64,000 nucleotides of DNA from Providencia heimbachae ATCC 35613 (GCF_001655055.1 NZ_LXEW01000016.1:93639-157638), one strand, 5' to 3'; shown: positions 47,424-57,772, counted from the stretch's first letter. Made by a program: numbers and translations. The notes: a model not told the origin generated them from the sequence alone.

Positions 47424-48242
47424 ATGTCATACCGCGTTATTGCGCTCGATCTCGATGGAACACTGCTTGATCATCAAAAGAAAATTCTGCCCGAATCCCT
47501 TGCTGTCTTAAATGAAGCTCGCCGCCAAGGCGTGAAAGTGATCATCGTGACAGGCCGTCACCATGTCGCCATTCACCCTTTTTATCAGGCGTTGGATCTT
47601 GATACCCCTGCAATTTGTTGTAACGGGACTTATCTCTATGATTATTTGGGTAAAAAAGTATTAAAATCTAACCCAATGACCTTAGATTCTGTGACCAGTA
47701 TGATTGATAAATTACGGGGTTCAGATATTCAGCATTTGATGTACGTTGATAATGCAATGCTGTACAACGCACAGACTGAAAGCATCAAACGTACATTGAA
47801 TTGGTCAGAATCGTTACCTGTAGCACAACGCCCAACCATTGAATTTGTTGAAGATTATTCACATGTCATGCATGACTATGATTCAATTTGGAAGTTTGCC
47901 GTTAGCTCTCCTGATCTTGATCAGCTTAACCAAGTGATCCATGAAATCGAAACCGATCTGGATTTAGATTGCGAATGGTCATGGGTCGATCAAGTAGATG
48001 TCGGCCGCAAAGGCAATAGTAAAGGGCAACGCTTAAAAGAGTGGGTAGAATCCCAAGGGATGACAATGAAAGATGTTGTCGCTTTCGGTGATAACTTCAA
48101 TGATTTAAGCATGCTCACCACCGCTGGTCTTGGCGTGGCCATGGGCAATGCCGTTGACGAAATCAAACAGCAAGCCGCCCTCGTCACTCGCATCAATACC
48201 GAGCCCGGCATCGCCGAAGTTATTCGTAAATACGTTCTGTAA
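47424..48242 (+). CDS. ybhA: HAD-type sugar/pyridoxal phosphatase YbhA
   Basis: A 272-residue Cof-type HAD phosphatase. E. coli YbhA hydrolyses pyridoxal 5'-phosphate and some sugar phosphates. The nucleophile motif VIALDLDGTLLD (Asp11 and Asp13 region) opens the protein. VTGRHH is motif II, Lys in GNSKGQRL is motif III, and GDNFNDLSML is motif IV with the magnesium-binding Asp pair. I chose the ATG at 47424, preceded by TGGAG, instead of a GTG four codons upstream; this gives the E. coli length. A strong terminator follows. Confidence 0.92.
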   Translation: MSYRVIALDLDGTLLDHQKKILPESLAVLNEARRQGVKVIIVTGRHHVAIHPFYQALDLDTPAICCNGTYLYDYLGKKVLKSNPMTLDSVTSMIDKLRGSDIQHLMYVDNAMLYNAQTESIKRTLNWSESLPVAQRPTIEFVEDYSHVMHDYDSIWKFAVSSPDLDQLNQVIHEIETDLDLDCEWSWVDQVDVGRKGNSKGQRLKEWVESQGMTMKDVVAFGDNFNDLSMLTTAGLGVAMGNAVDEIKQQAALVTRINTEPGIAEVIRKYVL

Positions 48243-48261
48243 CTCTATATTGTTGCCCATA

Positions 48262-48289
48262 AAAGGAAAGCTCGGCTTTCCTTTTTTTT
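48262..48289 (+). terminator. Terminator of ybhA
   Basis: AAAGGAAAGC and GCTTTCCTTT make a 10-bp perfect stem around a 3-base loop (TCG), with a run of T after it. Confidence 0.9.
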
Positions 48290-48426
48290 GTGTTTTTTAC
48301 GCTGACTTCACTAATTTTCCCCAAAGCTATTTGAATAACTCATCTAACTTCGATTATCTCCGAAATAATTACGCTAGGGCTAGTTAATGAAGTCAACAAC
48401 TCTGTGGTGCAAAGAACAACGAGTCA

Positions 48427-49494
48427 CTATAAGGATCGGGAAAGAGACACCGACTTAACCTGCGCAAAAACCCGCCGCCCCTTCCGAATAGAAAGCTCAT
48501 CCCGTGCCCAGCGTGTGATCCTCGCCCACAAATAATGCTCATCGCCTAAATCCAGCTTCACATCTATTTGCTCGCCATCTTCAATCCACTCAATCACTTC
48601 TGCGGATAGAATATTACGAATACTGCTAATTTGTGGCTTTTCTAATACCAACGAGACATCTGAGGCATCAATACGTAAACGAACCTCTGCCCCTTGCGGA
48701 GAATTGACTCTTGGGATCCATAATTTTTGCCCTCCCACCATCACCGCTGTCATGGCATAATCAGGGTGTTGGCTGTGAACAATCACACTGAGAACGCTAC
48801 TGAGCGTCTCTTGTTGCAGCCATGGGCGTAGCGCACTGCTAGCCCACACATCCTCCAGCGCACCAAACGCTTTCACCTTTCCTTCCGCCATTACGATAAC
48901 TTTATCCGCTAATCGCAATATTTCATCAAGGCTATGACTGACATATAAAATCGGTATTTTAACGTCTTGCGACAGTTTTTCTAAATAAGGTAATAATTCG
49001 CGTTTACGCGGTAAATCCAGTGACGCTAATGGCTCATCCATTAATAAGATTTCAGGACCTGTTAATAAAGCACGGCCTATCGCAACCCGCTGCTTTTCGC
49101 CACCTGATAAGGTTATAGGAAAGCGATTAAGTAATTTTTCAATACCCAACAATCCAACAATATCATCAAAGCGATCTTTCATTTCGGGCGCCATACCATA
49201 GCGCAAATTACCTTTGACACGATAGTGCGGAAATAAACGCGCATCTTGAAAGACATAGCCAATATGACGTTTTTCAGGGGGCAAGCAAATGCGTTTCTCG
49301 ATATCCACCAGCGTACGGCCATTAAGCACAATTCGTCCTTTGTTTGGCTTAGTTAACCCACCAATTACATTAATTAATGAGGTTTTTCCTGCACCTGATA
49401 GACCAAATACCGCAGTAATACTTTCTGTCGGGAGTTGCGTTTTAACTTCCAGCTGTAAATCGCCCAATTTTTGGGAAAAGTCGAGTTCTAACAT
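48427..49494 (-). CDS. modC: Molybdate ABC transporter ATP-binding protein
   Basis: ATPase of the high-affinity molybdate importer, 355 residues. The ABC domain has Walker [11 protein letters not shown] near residue 31, signature [16 protein letters not shown] near 125 and Walker [13 protein letters not shown] near 149. The C-terminal third is a TOBE/MOP domain that binds molybdate and tunes activity. It starts one base after the modB stop, so it is coupled to modB. Last gene of modABC. Confidence 0.94.
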   Translation of the reverse strand: MLELDFSQKLGDLQLEVKTQLPTESITAVFGLSGAGKTSLINVIGGLTKPNKGRIVLNGRTLVDIEKRICLPPEKRHIGYVFQDARLFPHYRVKGNLRYGMAPEMKDRFDDIVGLLGIEKLLNRFPITLSGGEKQRVAIGRALLTGPEILLMDEPLASLDLPRKRELLPYLEKLSQDVKIPILYVSHSLDEILRLADKVIVMAEGKVKAFGALEDVWASSALRPWLQQETLSSVLSVIVHSQHPDYAMTAVMVGGQKLWIPRVNSPQGAEVRLRIDASDVSLVLEKPQISSIRNILSAEVIEWIEDGEQIDVKLDLGDEHYLWARITRWARDELSIRKGRRVFAQVKSVSLSRSL

Positions 49495-49495
49495 A

Positions 49496-50185
49496 TCAGG
49501 CTACTCCCAAACGCTTTTTGCCCCAACGGGTCAGCCACTCTGATATTAGTAATGAAATCAATGCTAATACAATAGCGATAATACATAAACGCGCAGCATC
49601 AACTTCAGCGCCCGGCGTTTCAATCAAGGTATACATGGCCAGTGGAATAGTTTGTGTTTCACCCGGAATATTAGAAACAAAAGTGATCGTGGCACCGAAT
49701 TCACCCAATGAACGAGCAAACGCCAGTACGGTGCCGACAATAATGCCCGGCAATGAAAGCGGAATAGTAATAGTAAAGAATACCCATAGCGGTGTTGCCC
49801 CGAGGGTTCTCGCGGCTTGCTCAAGCTTTCTGTCTACCGCTTCGAGGGCCAAGCGGATCGCTCGAACCATCAATGGAAAAGCCACCACCGCCGAAGCTAA
49901 TGCAGCACCACGCCAACTAAAAGTGAAGCTAAAACCAAACCAGTTATACAGCCATTCACCAATAAAGCCGCGTTTTCCCATACTGATCAACAATAAATAC
50001 CCCACTACCACTGGTGGCAATACCAATGGTAGATGGATAATGCTATCAAGTAATGTCTTTCCGGGAAAATTGCAGCGGACCAATATCCAAGCCACTAAGA
50101 TACCCAGTGGTAAGCTAAATGCCACCGCCACACTGGATACTTTCAAACTCAAATAAATCGCTTCCCATTCATAAGCACTTAACAT
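49496..50185 (-). CDS. modB: Molybdate ABC transporter permease
   Basis: Inner-membrane channel of the molybdate importer, 229 residues with about five helices. The EAA motif for contacting ModC is [22 protein letters not shown] near 120-141 (by position), followed by [23 protein letters not shown]. The ATG at 50185 ([10 protein letters not shown]) gives the same length as E. coli; a TTG two codons earlier is also possible. It follows modA after about 30 bases. Confidence 0.93.
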   Translation of the reverse strand: MLSAYEWEAIYLSLKVSSVAVAFSLPLGILVAWILVRCNFPGKTLLDSIIHLPLVLPPVVVGYLLLISMGKRGFIGEWLYNWFGFSFTFSWRGAALASAVVAFPLMVRAIRLALEAVDRKLEQAARTLGATPLWVFFTITIPLSLPGIIVGTVLAFARSLGEFGATITFVSNIPGETQTIPLAMYTLIETPGAEVDAARLCIIAIVLALISLLISEWLTRWGKKRLGVA

Positions 50186-50217
50186 CGGCAAGGCTAATTT
50201 CTCTCAATGATGATTAA

Positions 50218-50997
50218 TTAACGAGGGGTGAAACCAAAACGTTTGAACACTTCAGAAGCCGCCGGAGTTTTCAAATATTCATAGTAGTCACGAGTGGCTT
50301 TATTATCCTGATCTTTGACGATTGCCATTGGGTATTCAACGGGCTTATGTGAATCCGCAGGAAAAATACCCACCACTTTCACTTTTTGGCTGGCAACGGC
50401 ATCCGAACCGTAAACAATCCCTAAAGGGGCTTCTTGGCGCTCAACTAGCGCCATACCACTGCGCACATTATTCGTTCTCGCCAACAAAGGGTTTACCGTA
50501 TCCCACGCGCCTAAATTAGCTAAGGCTTCTTTCGCATAAATCCCTACAGGAACATGGTCAGGGTCACCAACGGCTAAACGACCGCCATCGAGCAATTTTT
50601 TCCAATCTGTTTGCTTATTAATTTCAACTTTATCAATAGTCGAATCTTTTGGCGCAATCAAGACTAACTCGTTTCCTAACAGGGTATAACGAGTATTATC
50701 CACCATGAGGTTTTTATCAATGGCGAAGTCCATCCATTGTTGATCCGCTGAAATAAACATGTTTGCTGGCGCACCTTGTTCAATTTGGCGAGCCAGTGTT
50801 GATGATGAGGCATAAGAGGCAACAACTTCAACATTCGTCTCTTTTTTATACTGTGCTGAAATCTCATTCAGTGCGTTAGTCAGTGATGCTGCCGCAAATA
50901 TCGTGATTTTCTCAGCGGCAAAACTGTGACTTGCCATCGTTAATGTTAACGTAGCGCCTGCAAGTAGTGATACCAAACCTTTTTTCATTTTATTCAC
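50218..50997 (-). CDS. modA: Molybdate-binding periplasmic protein
   Basis: Periplasmic substrate-binding protein of the molybdate importer (259 residues). A signal peptide MNKMKKGLVSLLAGATLTL... ends at SFA before AEK. The mature protein opens with ITIFAAASLTNALNEISAQY, where the SerThr region and the later TYASSS-like loop (here SYASSSTLARQIEQGAPA) bind the oxyanion. VPVGIYAKEAL and GIVYGSDAV belong to the second lobe. It heads modABC below a ModE box. Confidence 0.95.
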   Translation of the reverse strand: MNKMKKGLVSLLAGATLTLTMASHSFAAEKITIFAAASLTNALNEISAQYKKETNVEVVASYASSSTLARQIEQGAPANMFISADQQWMDFAIDKNLMVDNTRYTLLGNELVLIAPKDSTIDKVEINKQTDWKKLLDGGRLAVGDPDHVPVGIYAKEALANLGAWDTVNPLLARTNNVRSGMALVERQEAPLGIVYGSDAVASQKVKVVGIFPADSHKPVEYPMAIVKDQDNKATRDYYEYLKTPAASEVFKRFGFTPR

Positions 50998-51013
50998 CGT
51001 TGTATTAAATAAT

Positions 51014-51040
51014 GCGTTATATATATCAGGACATAGCGAT
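51014..51040 (-). promoter_or_regulatory. ModE box of the modABC operon
   Basis: On the minus strand ATCGCTATGT, seven bases, then TATATAACGC. This matches the ModE consensus ATCGCTATATA-gap-TATATAACG with two changes. It lies 17-43 bases before the modA start, where Mo-loaded ModE would repress. Confidence 0.75.
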
Positions 51041-51245
51041 AACTTAAAGCCAAACTATAAATAAAAGTGTGCTAGCGCAATAAATGAGGCAATTTGCCTA
51101 ATAAAAACGAAAAAAGGAGAATATCAAATAGGTCTAATAACGAATAGGTCGTAACGAATATGACTCTTCATTCAACACTAAACTCTTTATTTTATCGACC
51201 TTAATATCCGCAGCTTTAGTTATTTTTGAAGGGTATAAAACAAAT

Positions 51246-51279
51246 TTGCCCCCTGAACACTCGCGTATTCAGGGGGCAA
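51246..51279 (-). terminator. Terminator of acrZ
   Basis: TTGCCCCCTGAA and TTCAGGGGGCAA form a 12-bp perfect stem around 10 bases, with TTTGTTTT following on the minus strand. Confidence 0.85.
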
Positions 51280-51309
51280 TAATTGATAAACAACAAAACG
51301 CGCTATGCG

Positions 51310-51462
51310 TTATTTGTTTTCAGTATTGTGATGATGTGGAACGTGGGCTTTTGACAACAGGTTGAAAAAAGCGCCGAGACCATAAATTAGCCCCATAATC
51401 AAAAACATCACCACAGGAACCATCATTAAGGCAAAGCCTAAACTTTTTAGAAGTTCTAACAT
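51310..51462 (-). CDS. acrZ: AcrAB-TolC efflux-associated small protein AcrZ
   Basis: A 50-residue single-helix inner-membrane protein that binds AcrB and alters the drug range of the AcrAB-TolC pump. The sequence [20 protein letters not shown] and the following [10 protein letters not shown] match E. coli AcrZ (YbhT, 49 residues). The tail here is His-rich ([11 protein letters not shown]) instead of the E. coli ending. AGAGG is well placed before the ATG at 51462. It diverges from modE and lies between modA and modE exactly as in E. coli. Confidence 0.92.
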   Translation of the reverse strand: MLELLKSLGFALMMVPVVMFLIMGLIYGLGAFFNLLSKAHVPHHHNTENK

Positions 51463-51653
51463 TAAAAGCCTCTTCAGTGATACTGTGCCCACCCAGCCTT
51501 CTGATACGCTGACGAGGGAAATTAAGTTGAATCAAAATAATAACGCATAATCGCGTTATAATGCATACTATTTTAGACAAAATATGATACTAGAGACATA
51601 CTAAACGTGCTTTTTACGTCTATTGTCGTCAACCCGACAGGAGGGGTTAATTG

Positions 51654-52445
51654 ATGCAGGCAGAAATTTTACTGACATTAAAGTTACAGGGGAGTTTATT
51701 TGCAGACCCTCGCCGAATTGCACTATTAAAACAAATCAAAGCAACGGGTTCAATTAGCCAAGGGGCTAAACTTGCCGGTATTAGCTATAAAAGCGCTTGG
51801 GATGCCATCAATGAGATGAATCAACTCACTGATGATATTCTAGTCGATAGAGCCACTGGAGGTAAAGGGGGTGGCGGTACAACACTGACGGCTTACGGTG
51901 AAAGACTACTTCAACTTTATGATTTACTTGCTCAAATACAGCAAAAAGCCTTTGATGTATTAAAGGATGATAAGCTTCCCCTGGACAGCCTCCTTGCCGC
52001 TATTTCACGGTTTTCATTACAGACCAGTGCGCGAAATCAATTTTTTGGTACGCTCATTGCGCGTGACCATACCCACGTGCAACAACACGTACAAATTCGT
52101 TTAGCGGATAACCATACCGTTATCAACGCAGCATTAACGGAACAAAGCGCAAACCGCTTAAATCTAAGCGAAGGTAAAGAGGTTCTCGCGCTGATCAAAG
52201 CCCCTTGGGTAAAACTCACTAAGCAGCAGCCCAAACCAGCCGAATTTGATAACCATCTTGGTGGCAAAATTACCGCATTAGAACGCGGTAAGGATAACAG
52301 CGAGGTAATCATTACGCTTACAGGTGGCGAAACCTTGTGCTCTACCTTAACCAATAGTGAAGTCGATGAACAAACGTTACGCATTAACGATAAAGTCACC
52401 GCATTGTTTAATGCAGACCAAGTGATTATTGCCACACTTTGTTAA
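51654..52445 (+). CDS. modE: Molybdate-responsive transcriptional regulator ModE
   Basis: A 263-residue regulator. The N-terminal winged helix (GSISQGAKLAGISYKSAWDAI, given by position near 30-50) binds DNA. ATGGKGGGGTTLTAYGERL connects to the dimer interface, and two C-terminal MOP/TOBE repeats bind molybdate (TSARNQFFGTLIARDHTHV and later LGGKITALERG). It represses modABC and activates moaA. Candidate sites for both are visible at 51014 and 30214. ATG at 51654 follows GGAGGGG. A terminator follows. Confidence 0.95.
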   Translation: MQAEILLTLKLQGSLFADPRRIALLKQIKATGSISQGAKLAGISYKSAWDAINEMNQLTDDILVDRATGGKGGGGTTLTAYGERLLQLYDLLAQIQQKAFDVLKDDKLPLDSLLAAISRFSLQTSARNQFFGTLIARDHTHVQQHVQIRLADNHTVINAALTEQSANRLNLSEGKEVLALIKAPWVKLTKQQPKPAEFDNHLGGKITALERGKDNSEVIITLTGGETLCSTLTNSEVDEQTLRINDKVTALFNADQVIIATLC

Positions 52446-52454
52446 TCATTTTTA

Positions 52455-52497
52455 AATGCTTACATATCCGCAAAGTAAGTAAGCATTCACCTTTTTT
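52455..52497 (+). terminator. Terminator of modE
   Basis: AATGCTTAC (52455-52463) pairs with GTAAGCATT (52479-52487), followed by CACCTTTTTT. Confidence 0.7.
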
Positions 52498-52588
52498 CGC
52501 ATCCAACATCGCCAAATTGTTGACTTTATCTTCAATCCTGATTATTTGTGGTAGAAGACAAGGTCAATAATAATGATAAGGAAGCTTA

Positions 52589-54058
52589 ATGAGCTCAATA
52601 AAAATACAACATGCCAGCTTTAAGCTCAGTGATACCCAAACCCTTAATATCGCCGAATTAGAAATTAACAAAGGCGAAAGTTGGGCATTTATTGGTGCTA
52701 ATGGTAGTGGAAAATCATCCCTTGCACGTGTTCTCTCGGGAGAACTCCATTCGCTCTCAGGTATTGCCGAGAATACCTTTAACGCCCCTATTCGCCTCTC
52801 TTTTGAACAATTACAAAAAATTATCAACGAAGAATGGCAACGTAACAACACAGATTTACTGAGTGAAGATGAAGAAGATACTGGCTATACCGCTGCTGAA
52901 ATCATTCAGTTAAACCATAAAGATAATGAATATTGCCTAGAGCTTGCGGCTAAGTTTGGTATTAGTGACCTACTTTCTCGACGTTTTAAATACCTTTCCA
53001 CAGGAGAAACCCGCAAAGTCCTGTTATGTCAGATATTAATGGCGCAGCCGGATCTGTTAGTGCTTGATGAACCCTTTGATGGTCTCGATGTTTATTCAAG
53101 AAGCAATCTAAGTGAATTACTATCCAGCTTATCTGAAAAAGGGTTAACCCTTATTATCATCCTTAATCGTTTTGATGAACTACCTGATTTCATCAACAAT
53201 ATGGGCGTTGTGGCGGATTGCAAATTAACACTTGCGGGAAATAGAGAGTCAGTACTTGCTAACACCTTGATTAACCAATTACAGCACAGTGAGAAAATCA
53301 AACAGCTTTCCATTCCTCAAATGGAAGACCCTTCAACGGAAAAACTGCTGGATGATAATACCCCAAGAATTATTTTAAGAAATGGAGTCATTAGCTACAA
53401 TGATAAGCCCATCCTCCATGGCTTAAATTGGCAAGTCAACGCAAACGAACATTGGCAAATTATCGGTGAGAATGGTGCAGGAAAATCAACCCTACTTAGC
53501 CTGATTACCGGTGATCATCCACAAGGTTACAGCAATGATTTAACCCTATTTGGCCGCCGCAGAGGCAGTGGTGAAACCATCTGGGATATCAAGCGCCATA
53601 TCGGCTATGTTAGCAACAGTATCCACCAAGAATATAGAGTATCGACTAGCGTCATTAATGTGATTATCTCCGGTTTTCATGACTCCATTGGTTTATACCA
53701 AACGCCATCAGACCGACAAATTCAATTAGCCCGTGAATGGCTAGCGTTGCTCGGTTTTCCATCACAAACCGCTCAACAACCTTTTCATCGCTTATCTTGG
53801 GGGCAGCAACGTTTAGTGTTAATTGCACGTGCGTTAGTTAAACACCCTGCAATGCTTATTTTAGATGAACCACTGCAAGGGCTAGATGGTCTTAACCGAT
53901 TGTTAGTTTTACGCTTTATTGATGTCATGCTCAGCCAAGGTACAACTCAGCTTCTATTTGTCACTCATCACCAAGAAGATGCGCCAACCTGTATCACCCA
54001 CAGGCTAACATTTGTGCCTGATCATGGGAAATATCGCTATAATATCGAGATCCTTTAA
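52589..54058 (+). CDS. modF: ABC ATPase ModF, molybdate-locus associated
   Basis: A 489-residue protein with two ABC ATPase domains and no membrane segments. Walker A sequences are GANGSGKSS near residue 36 and GENGAGKST near 297. Walker B sequences are LLVLDEPFDGLD and MLILDEPLQGLD. First signature YLSTGETRKVLL and second RLSWGQQRLVLI deviate from LSGGQ, as in E. coli ModF. It accompanies modE in many enterics, but its exact role is not established. It probably has its own promoter in the 143-base gap after the modE terminator. Confidence 0.92.
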   Translation: MSSIKIQHASFKLSDTQTLNIAELEINKGESWAFIGANGSGKSSLARVLSGELHSLSGIAENTFNAPIRLSFEQLQKIINEEWQRNNTDLLSEDEEDTGYTAAEIIQLNHKDNEYCLELAAKFGISDLLSRRFKYLSTGETRKVLLCQILMAQPDLLVLDEPFDGLDVYSRSNLSELLSSLSEKGLTLIIILNRFDELPDFINNMGVVADCKLTLAGNRESVLANTLINQLQHSEKIKQLSIPQMEDPSTEKLLDDNTPRIILRNGVISYNDKPILHGLNWQVNANEHWQIIGENGAGKSTLLSLITGDHPQGYSNDLTLFGRRRGSGETIWDIKRHIGYVSNSIHQEYRVSTSVINVIISGFHDSIGLYQTPSDRQIQLAREWLALLGFPSQTAQQPFHRLSWGQQRLVLIARALVKHPAMLILDEPLQGLDGLNRLLVLRFIDVMLSQGTTQLLFVTHHQEDAPTCITHRLTFVPDHGKYRYNIEIL

Positions 54059-54286
54059 ATAAAAATAAGCCTTAAGATCGTGCCGATAAATTCAATGAGT
54101 AATATATCGGCTATTTTAATCTATTGATTAATAACTAAAACAAAGAAATGAAACGCATAATAATTTGTTTTTTAAGTTATTTTTTATAACATGATTATTT
54201 TTTTGTTATTCACACGTCGAAAAGAGAATAAATATCATTACACTTTGCCATTCTTAATAACTTGAACATTTAAATAGGTATTCTTT

Positions 54287-55114
54287 ATGGCTTGGTTAAT
54301 ATTAGCCACTTCCCTTGCGACTCTAGCAACGCATCGGTTAATTTCAGCACTGTTACTTTTACTGGCTATTGGAATGGCCTTTTTTAGCGGCATATTGGGC
54401 TGGCAAGCTATCGTATTATTGGCTTTTATTATCTTGTTAGGCGCTATTCGAGTGCGCTTTTCATCAAATTTAACCATTAAAGTGATGAGCGAAATCATGC
54501 TAGTGGCTTGCGCCATTGGCTTATTTATTCATCTATTTCCCGGATTTAATAACGAAAGATACCTCGACAAAGTGTTCGTCGGTCCACAAAGTTCGCCGTT
54601 CACTATGTACTTAAATTTCGATAAAGCACTCATTCCCTTTATTTTATTGGCCTGCTTACCCACATTATTTTCAACTCAACCAGTCAAAACGGCAACCTCG
54701 ACCCAATGGGCACTACTCATTGTTTCTGTTCCCCTATTACTTATTATCGCAGCCCTTGCAGGTGGCCTTGGTTTTGAAGCCCACTTTCCAACGTGGTTAC
54801 CTGCATTTGTAATTTGTAACCTTTTTTTTGTTGCTCTCGCTGAAGAGGCTTTATTTCGCGGATATTTGCAACAACGTTTAACTTTATGGCTTAGATCCCC
54901 TTACCTAGCACTGATACTCAGCTCACTATTATTTGGTGGATTACATTTCGCTGGAGGTCCCTTATTAATCCTTTTTGCCACCCTCGCCGGGGTGATTTAT
55001 GGCCTAACGTGGTTGTGGAGTGGTAAATTATGGCTTGCTGTATCGATTCACTTCGGGTTAAATTTAATCCATCTATTATTTTTCACCTACCCAGTAAAAA
55101 TGATGGCTGGATAA
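54287..55114 (+). CDS. CPBP-family intramembrane metalloprotease
   Basis: A 275-residue polytopic membrane protein with about eight helices. The CPBP/Abi signature is intact: EEALFRGYLQQRL near residue 184 (Glu-Glu and Arg of motif 1), FGGLHFAGG near 222 (motif 2 His), and AVSIHFGLNL near 255 (motif 3 His). These residues form the active site of Rce1-like proteases. Bacterial members process peptides or provide immunity to bacteriocins. No peptide gene is visible beside it. The N-terminal helices are a family-specific addition. It precedes gpmA by about 190 bases. Confidence 0.85.
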   Translation: MAWLILATSLATLATHRLISALLLLLAIGMAFFSGILGWQAIVLLAFIILLGAIRVRFSSNLTIKVMSEIMLVACAIGLFIHLFPGFNNERYLDKVFVGPQSSPFTMYLNFDKALIPFILLACLPTLFSTQPVKTATSTQWALLIVSVPLLLIIAALAGGLGFEAHFPTWLPAFVICNLFFVALAEEALFRGYLQQRLTLWLRSPYLALILSSLLFGGLHFAGGPLLILFATLAGVIYGLTWLWSGKLWLAVSIHFGLNLIHLLFFTYPVKMMAG

Positions 55115-55307
55115 AAAAGTAACACTCTGAACGCTGTTTTACCCCCGACTTGGTGAAATTTTTATCTAGAAATATCACTGATAATCTATTTTTTGATTTG
55201 GTTTGGGTAAAACGTAAGTTGTCACTAGCGTTCGAGTCGACTATCCCTATAATGTAAGTCAGCAACGATTAATTTCTAATTTGAATGTACTGATAGGAGT
55301 TTTAGCT

Positions 55308-56060
55308 ATGGCTGTAACTAAACTGGTTTTGGTAAGACACGGTGAGAGCACTTGGAATAATGAAAACCGCTTCACTGGCTGGACTGATGTTGATCTGTCA
55401 GATAAAGGTCGCGAAGAAGCAAAAATTGCAGGCCAACTGCTAAAAGATGAAGGTTTTGTTTTTGATTTTGCTTATACCTCTGTGCTTAAACGTGCCATCC
55501 ATACTCTTTGGAGCATCCTTGATCAAGTGGAGCAACAATGGTTGCCAGTTGAAAAAAGCTGGAAACTAAATGAGCGCCATTACGGTGCGCTACAAGGTCT
55601 AGATAAATCAGAAACCGCAGCTAAATACGGTGACGAACAAGTTAAATTATGGCGTCGTGGTTTTGCCATCACCCCACCAGATTTAACCAAAGATGATGAA
55701 CGTTACCCAGGTCACGATCCACGTTATGCAAAACTGTCTGACAGTGAACTGCCTGTCACCGAAAGTTTAGCAACCACTATCGACCGTGTTGTGCCATATT
55801 GGGAAGAAATCATCAAACCGCGCGTTGCCAATGGCGAGAAAGTTATCATCGCGGCTCACGGCAACTCACTGCGTGCATTAGTTAAGTACTTGGATAATAT
55901 GGGCGAAGAAGAAATTTTGAACCTGAACATTCCAACAGCTGTTCCAATGGTTTATGAGTTTGATGAGAACATGAAACCTATCAAACGCTACTATTTGGGC
56001 AACCAAGACGAAATCGCAGCAAAACAAGCTGCGGTAGCAAACCAAGGTAAAGCTAAGTAA
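55308..56060 (+). CDS. gpmA: 2,3-bisphosphoglycerate-dependent phosphoglycerate mutase
   Basis: Glycolytic mutase interconverting 3- and 2-phosphoglycerate through a phosphohistidine. The 250 residues match E. coli GpmA. The catalytic [18 protein letters not shown] lies near residue 8 (His11) and the second His in [16 protein letters not shown] near 183. [10 protein letters not shown] is also present. ATG at 55308 follows TAGGAG; a longer TTG frame is not used. Single-gene unit with terminator. Confidence 0.96.
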   Translation: MAVTKLVLVRHGESTWNNENRFTGWTDVDLSDKGREEAKIAGQLLKDEGFVFDFAYTSVLKRAIHTLWSILDQVEQQWLPVEKSWKLNERHYGALQGLDKSETAAKYGDEQVKLWRRGFAITPPDLTKDDERYPGHDPRYAKLSDSELPVTESLATTIDRVVPYWEEIIKPRVANGEKVIIAAHGNSLRALVKYLDNMGEEEILNLNIPTAVPMVYEFDENMKPIKRYYLGNQDEIAAKQAAVANQGKAK

Positions 56061-56081
56061 TTACGGGCTTATTTGATGAAG

Positions 56082-56113
56082 AAAGGGTTGAGCTAATGGC
56101 TCAACCCTTTTTT
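56082..56113 (+). terminator. Terminator of gpmA
   Basis: AAAGGGTTGAGC and GCTCAACCCTTT form a 12-bp stem around a 5-base loop, followed by TTT. Confidence 0.9.
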
Positions 56114-56153
56114 ATGACATTAAACCAATGAGTATTTAATTTTATTCAAAATA

Positions 56154-56840
56154 TTAGAATAAATATCTTACACCGAACATGACTTCTTGCGATTTAAGAT
56201 GCGCCTTCATTTGCTCATCCTGATGCTTTCTAATATTATCGAAATTATTCATACCGCTTTCAATTTTACCTAAATCGATATAGCGATAACCTAGATCAAA
56301 ATTCAGTTTATCAATAGGCTCATAACTGATACCTGCACCTACGGAGTAAGCCAAATTGGTATCAGTGTTACTGCCATACTGGCGAGAAGCATTTCCCTGC
56401 CAACCGGACGATTTCACTTTTGCAATCCCTAAACCAACCGTACCATATAATGACACCCCTTGATAAACTTCATAGTCACGATAAGCATTCAGCATTAAAC
56501 GTTGGGTATCTGTTTTATGATGATTTAAGCTTGTTGGGAACATTGAAGAACCACTGGTATATTCCGCTTTTTTCTTAAAAGTGTATTCCGCTTCTGTTCT
56601 CCAACCGTTACCGTATTGGTAACCCGCTGCGATAGCACCATTGTAAAAATTTTCTTTATCATTGCCAGACACAAATTGTCCAATCCCAGGACGGCTACTC
56701 GTATCCATGCTATCGGCTTTTTGCCACACTTTCATAATCCTTGCTGCGCCATAATATCCTTCATCACTTGTTGACGCTAAAGAAACACTATTAATGCCAG
56801 ATAATGCAAGTCCAATCGATATCACGATATATTTATTCAT
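56154..56840 (-). CDS. Opa/OmpA-like outer-membrane beta-barrel protein
   Basis: A 228-residue predicted outer-membrane protein. The signal peptide MNKYIVISIGLALSGINSVS ends near LAS. The mature part is a series of amphipathic strands (YGAARIMKVWQKA; GAIAAGYQYGNGWRTEAEY; TQRLMLNAYRDYEVYQGVSLYGTV by position; LNFDLGYRYIDLG). It closes with VMFGVRYLF, the aromatic C-terminus used for BAM-dependent insertion. This is the 8-strand opacity/OmpA-transmembrane type. Long loops such as SGSSMFPTSLNHHKTD suggest surface exposure. Specific function unknown; adhesion or serum resistance are possibilities only. Confidence 0.75.
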   Translation of the reverse strand: MNKYIVISIGLALSGINSVSLASTSDEGYYGAARIMKVWQKADSMDTSSRPGIGQFVSGNDKENFYNGAIAAGYQYGNGWRTEAEYTFKKKAEYTSGSSMFPTSLNHHKTDTQRLMLNAYRDYEVYQGVSLYGTVGLGIAKVKSSGWQGNASRQYGSNTDTNLAYSVGAGISYEPIDKLNFDLGYRYIDLGKIESGMNNFDNIRKHQDEQMKAHLKSQEVMFGVRYLF

Positions 56841-57031
56841 TAGTAATATTATCCATATAAGTTATAATCACAAGACGTTACCATATCACTTAGGTAAAAA
56901 TAACCAAATATAAAAATATTGCTTAAGTTATTCATATTTTTTGAATATTAATATATTGACATCCTAGTGTCGAAAAAATGAATAACCGACTATCATAGAG
57001 AAAATTATTTGAAAGGTTATAAAACAAAGTA

Positions 57032-57772
57032 ATGAACAAATTTAATCTTTATGTTTGGGTTGGACTGGTACTGAATGTCAGTATTTTAGGTTCACTGCTT
57101 TATTTGCTCCAAACCGGCGAACTCGTTATTGATGGGTCGAATGGCGCACCTAATGCCGATTTAATGAAAACCTTAATGATTATCGCTTGTGTGAGCTTTC
57201 CTGTGCAATTGATCAGTATGGTGATAATGAGCTACAAGCCAAGGCTTTCTATCGCGATTGCTATCATCAGTAGCCTAGCGCTTATGCCGATTACAATCGT
57301 ATTTACCATGGGGATGATTTTTTCAGCTATTCGTTGGCGTTATCACCAATTAACGGCTTTTGATACGACGATTAATATCGATTTTGATGTCAGTGTTCCC
57401 TTTAACAAACGTAAAAACTCCATCATTATTGCTGTATTAGGGGTAACCAGTGTTGCCCTGATTATTTTAAGTCAAAGCCTTGGTATGTTCCTATTTGTCC
57501 TTACTATTTTCCTTGGAATTTTTGGTAAAAAGGCAAGTAATAGTGTTTATCTTGCAACCAAAGATAACTACTTTTATATTCGCCCAAGTATTTTCGCCTA
57601 TTGCTACCGTATTCCACTCGCAGACGTTAGTTATGTAGACCGTGAAAAAGGGAAAGTGATTTTTGACGTAAAAACAGAGGAAAATACCCTTCAGTTATCG
57701 GCTAATCCGGTCAATTTGACTGCTGAAGATCACACTAAGCTTGAAGCATTGCTCAATAAAGTGAATAAATAG
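57032..57772 (+). CDS. Unrecognised membrane protein with soluble C-terminal domain
   Basis: A 246-residue protein I do not recognise. The first 110 residues contain three or four hydrophobic helices (YVWVGLVLNVSILGSLLYLL; TLMIIACVSFPVQLISMVIM; SIAIAIISSLALMPITIVFT). A second pair follows at about 130-165 (SIIIAVLGVTSVALIILSQS; MFLFVLTIFLGIFG). The last 80 residues are beta-rich and soluble (YLATKDNYFYIRPSIFAYCY; LADVSYVDREKGKVIFDV), reminiscent of a PH-like domain, but that is a guess. Weak ribosome site. Neighbours give no functional hint. Confidence 0.65.
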   Translation: MNKFNLYVWVGLVLNVSILGSLLYLLQTGELVIDGSNGAPNADLMKTLMIIACVSFPVQLISMVIMSYKPRLSIAIAIISSLALMPITIVFTMGMIFSAIRWRYHQLTAFDTTINIDFDVSVPFNKRKNSIIIAVLGVTSVALIILSQSLGMFLFVLTIFLGIFGKKASNSVYLATKDNYFYIRPSIFAYCYRIPLADVSYVDREKGKVIFDVKTEENTLQLSANPVNLTAEDHTKLEALLNKVNK

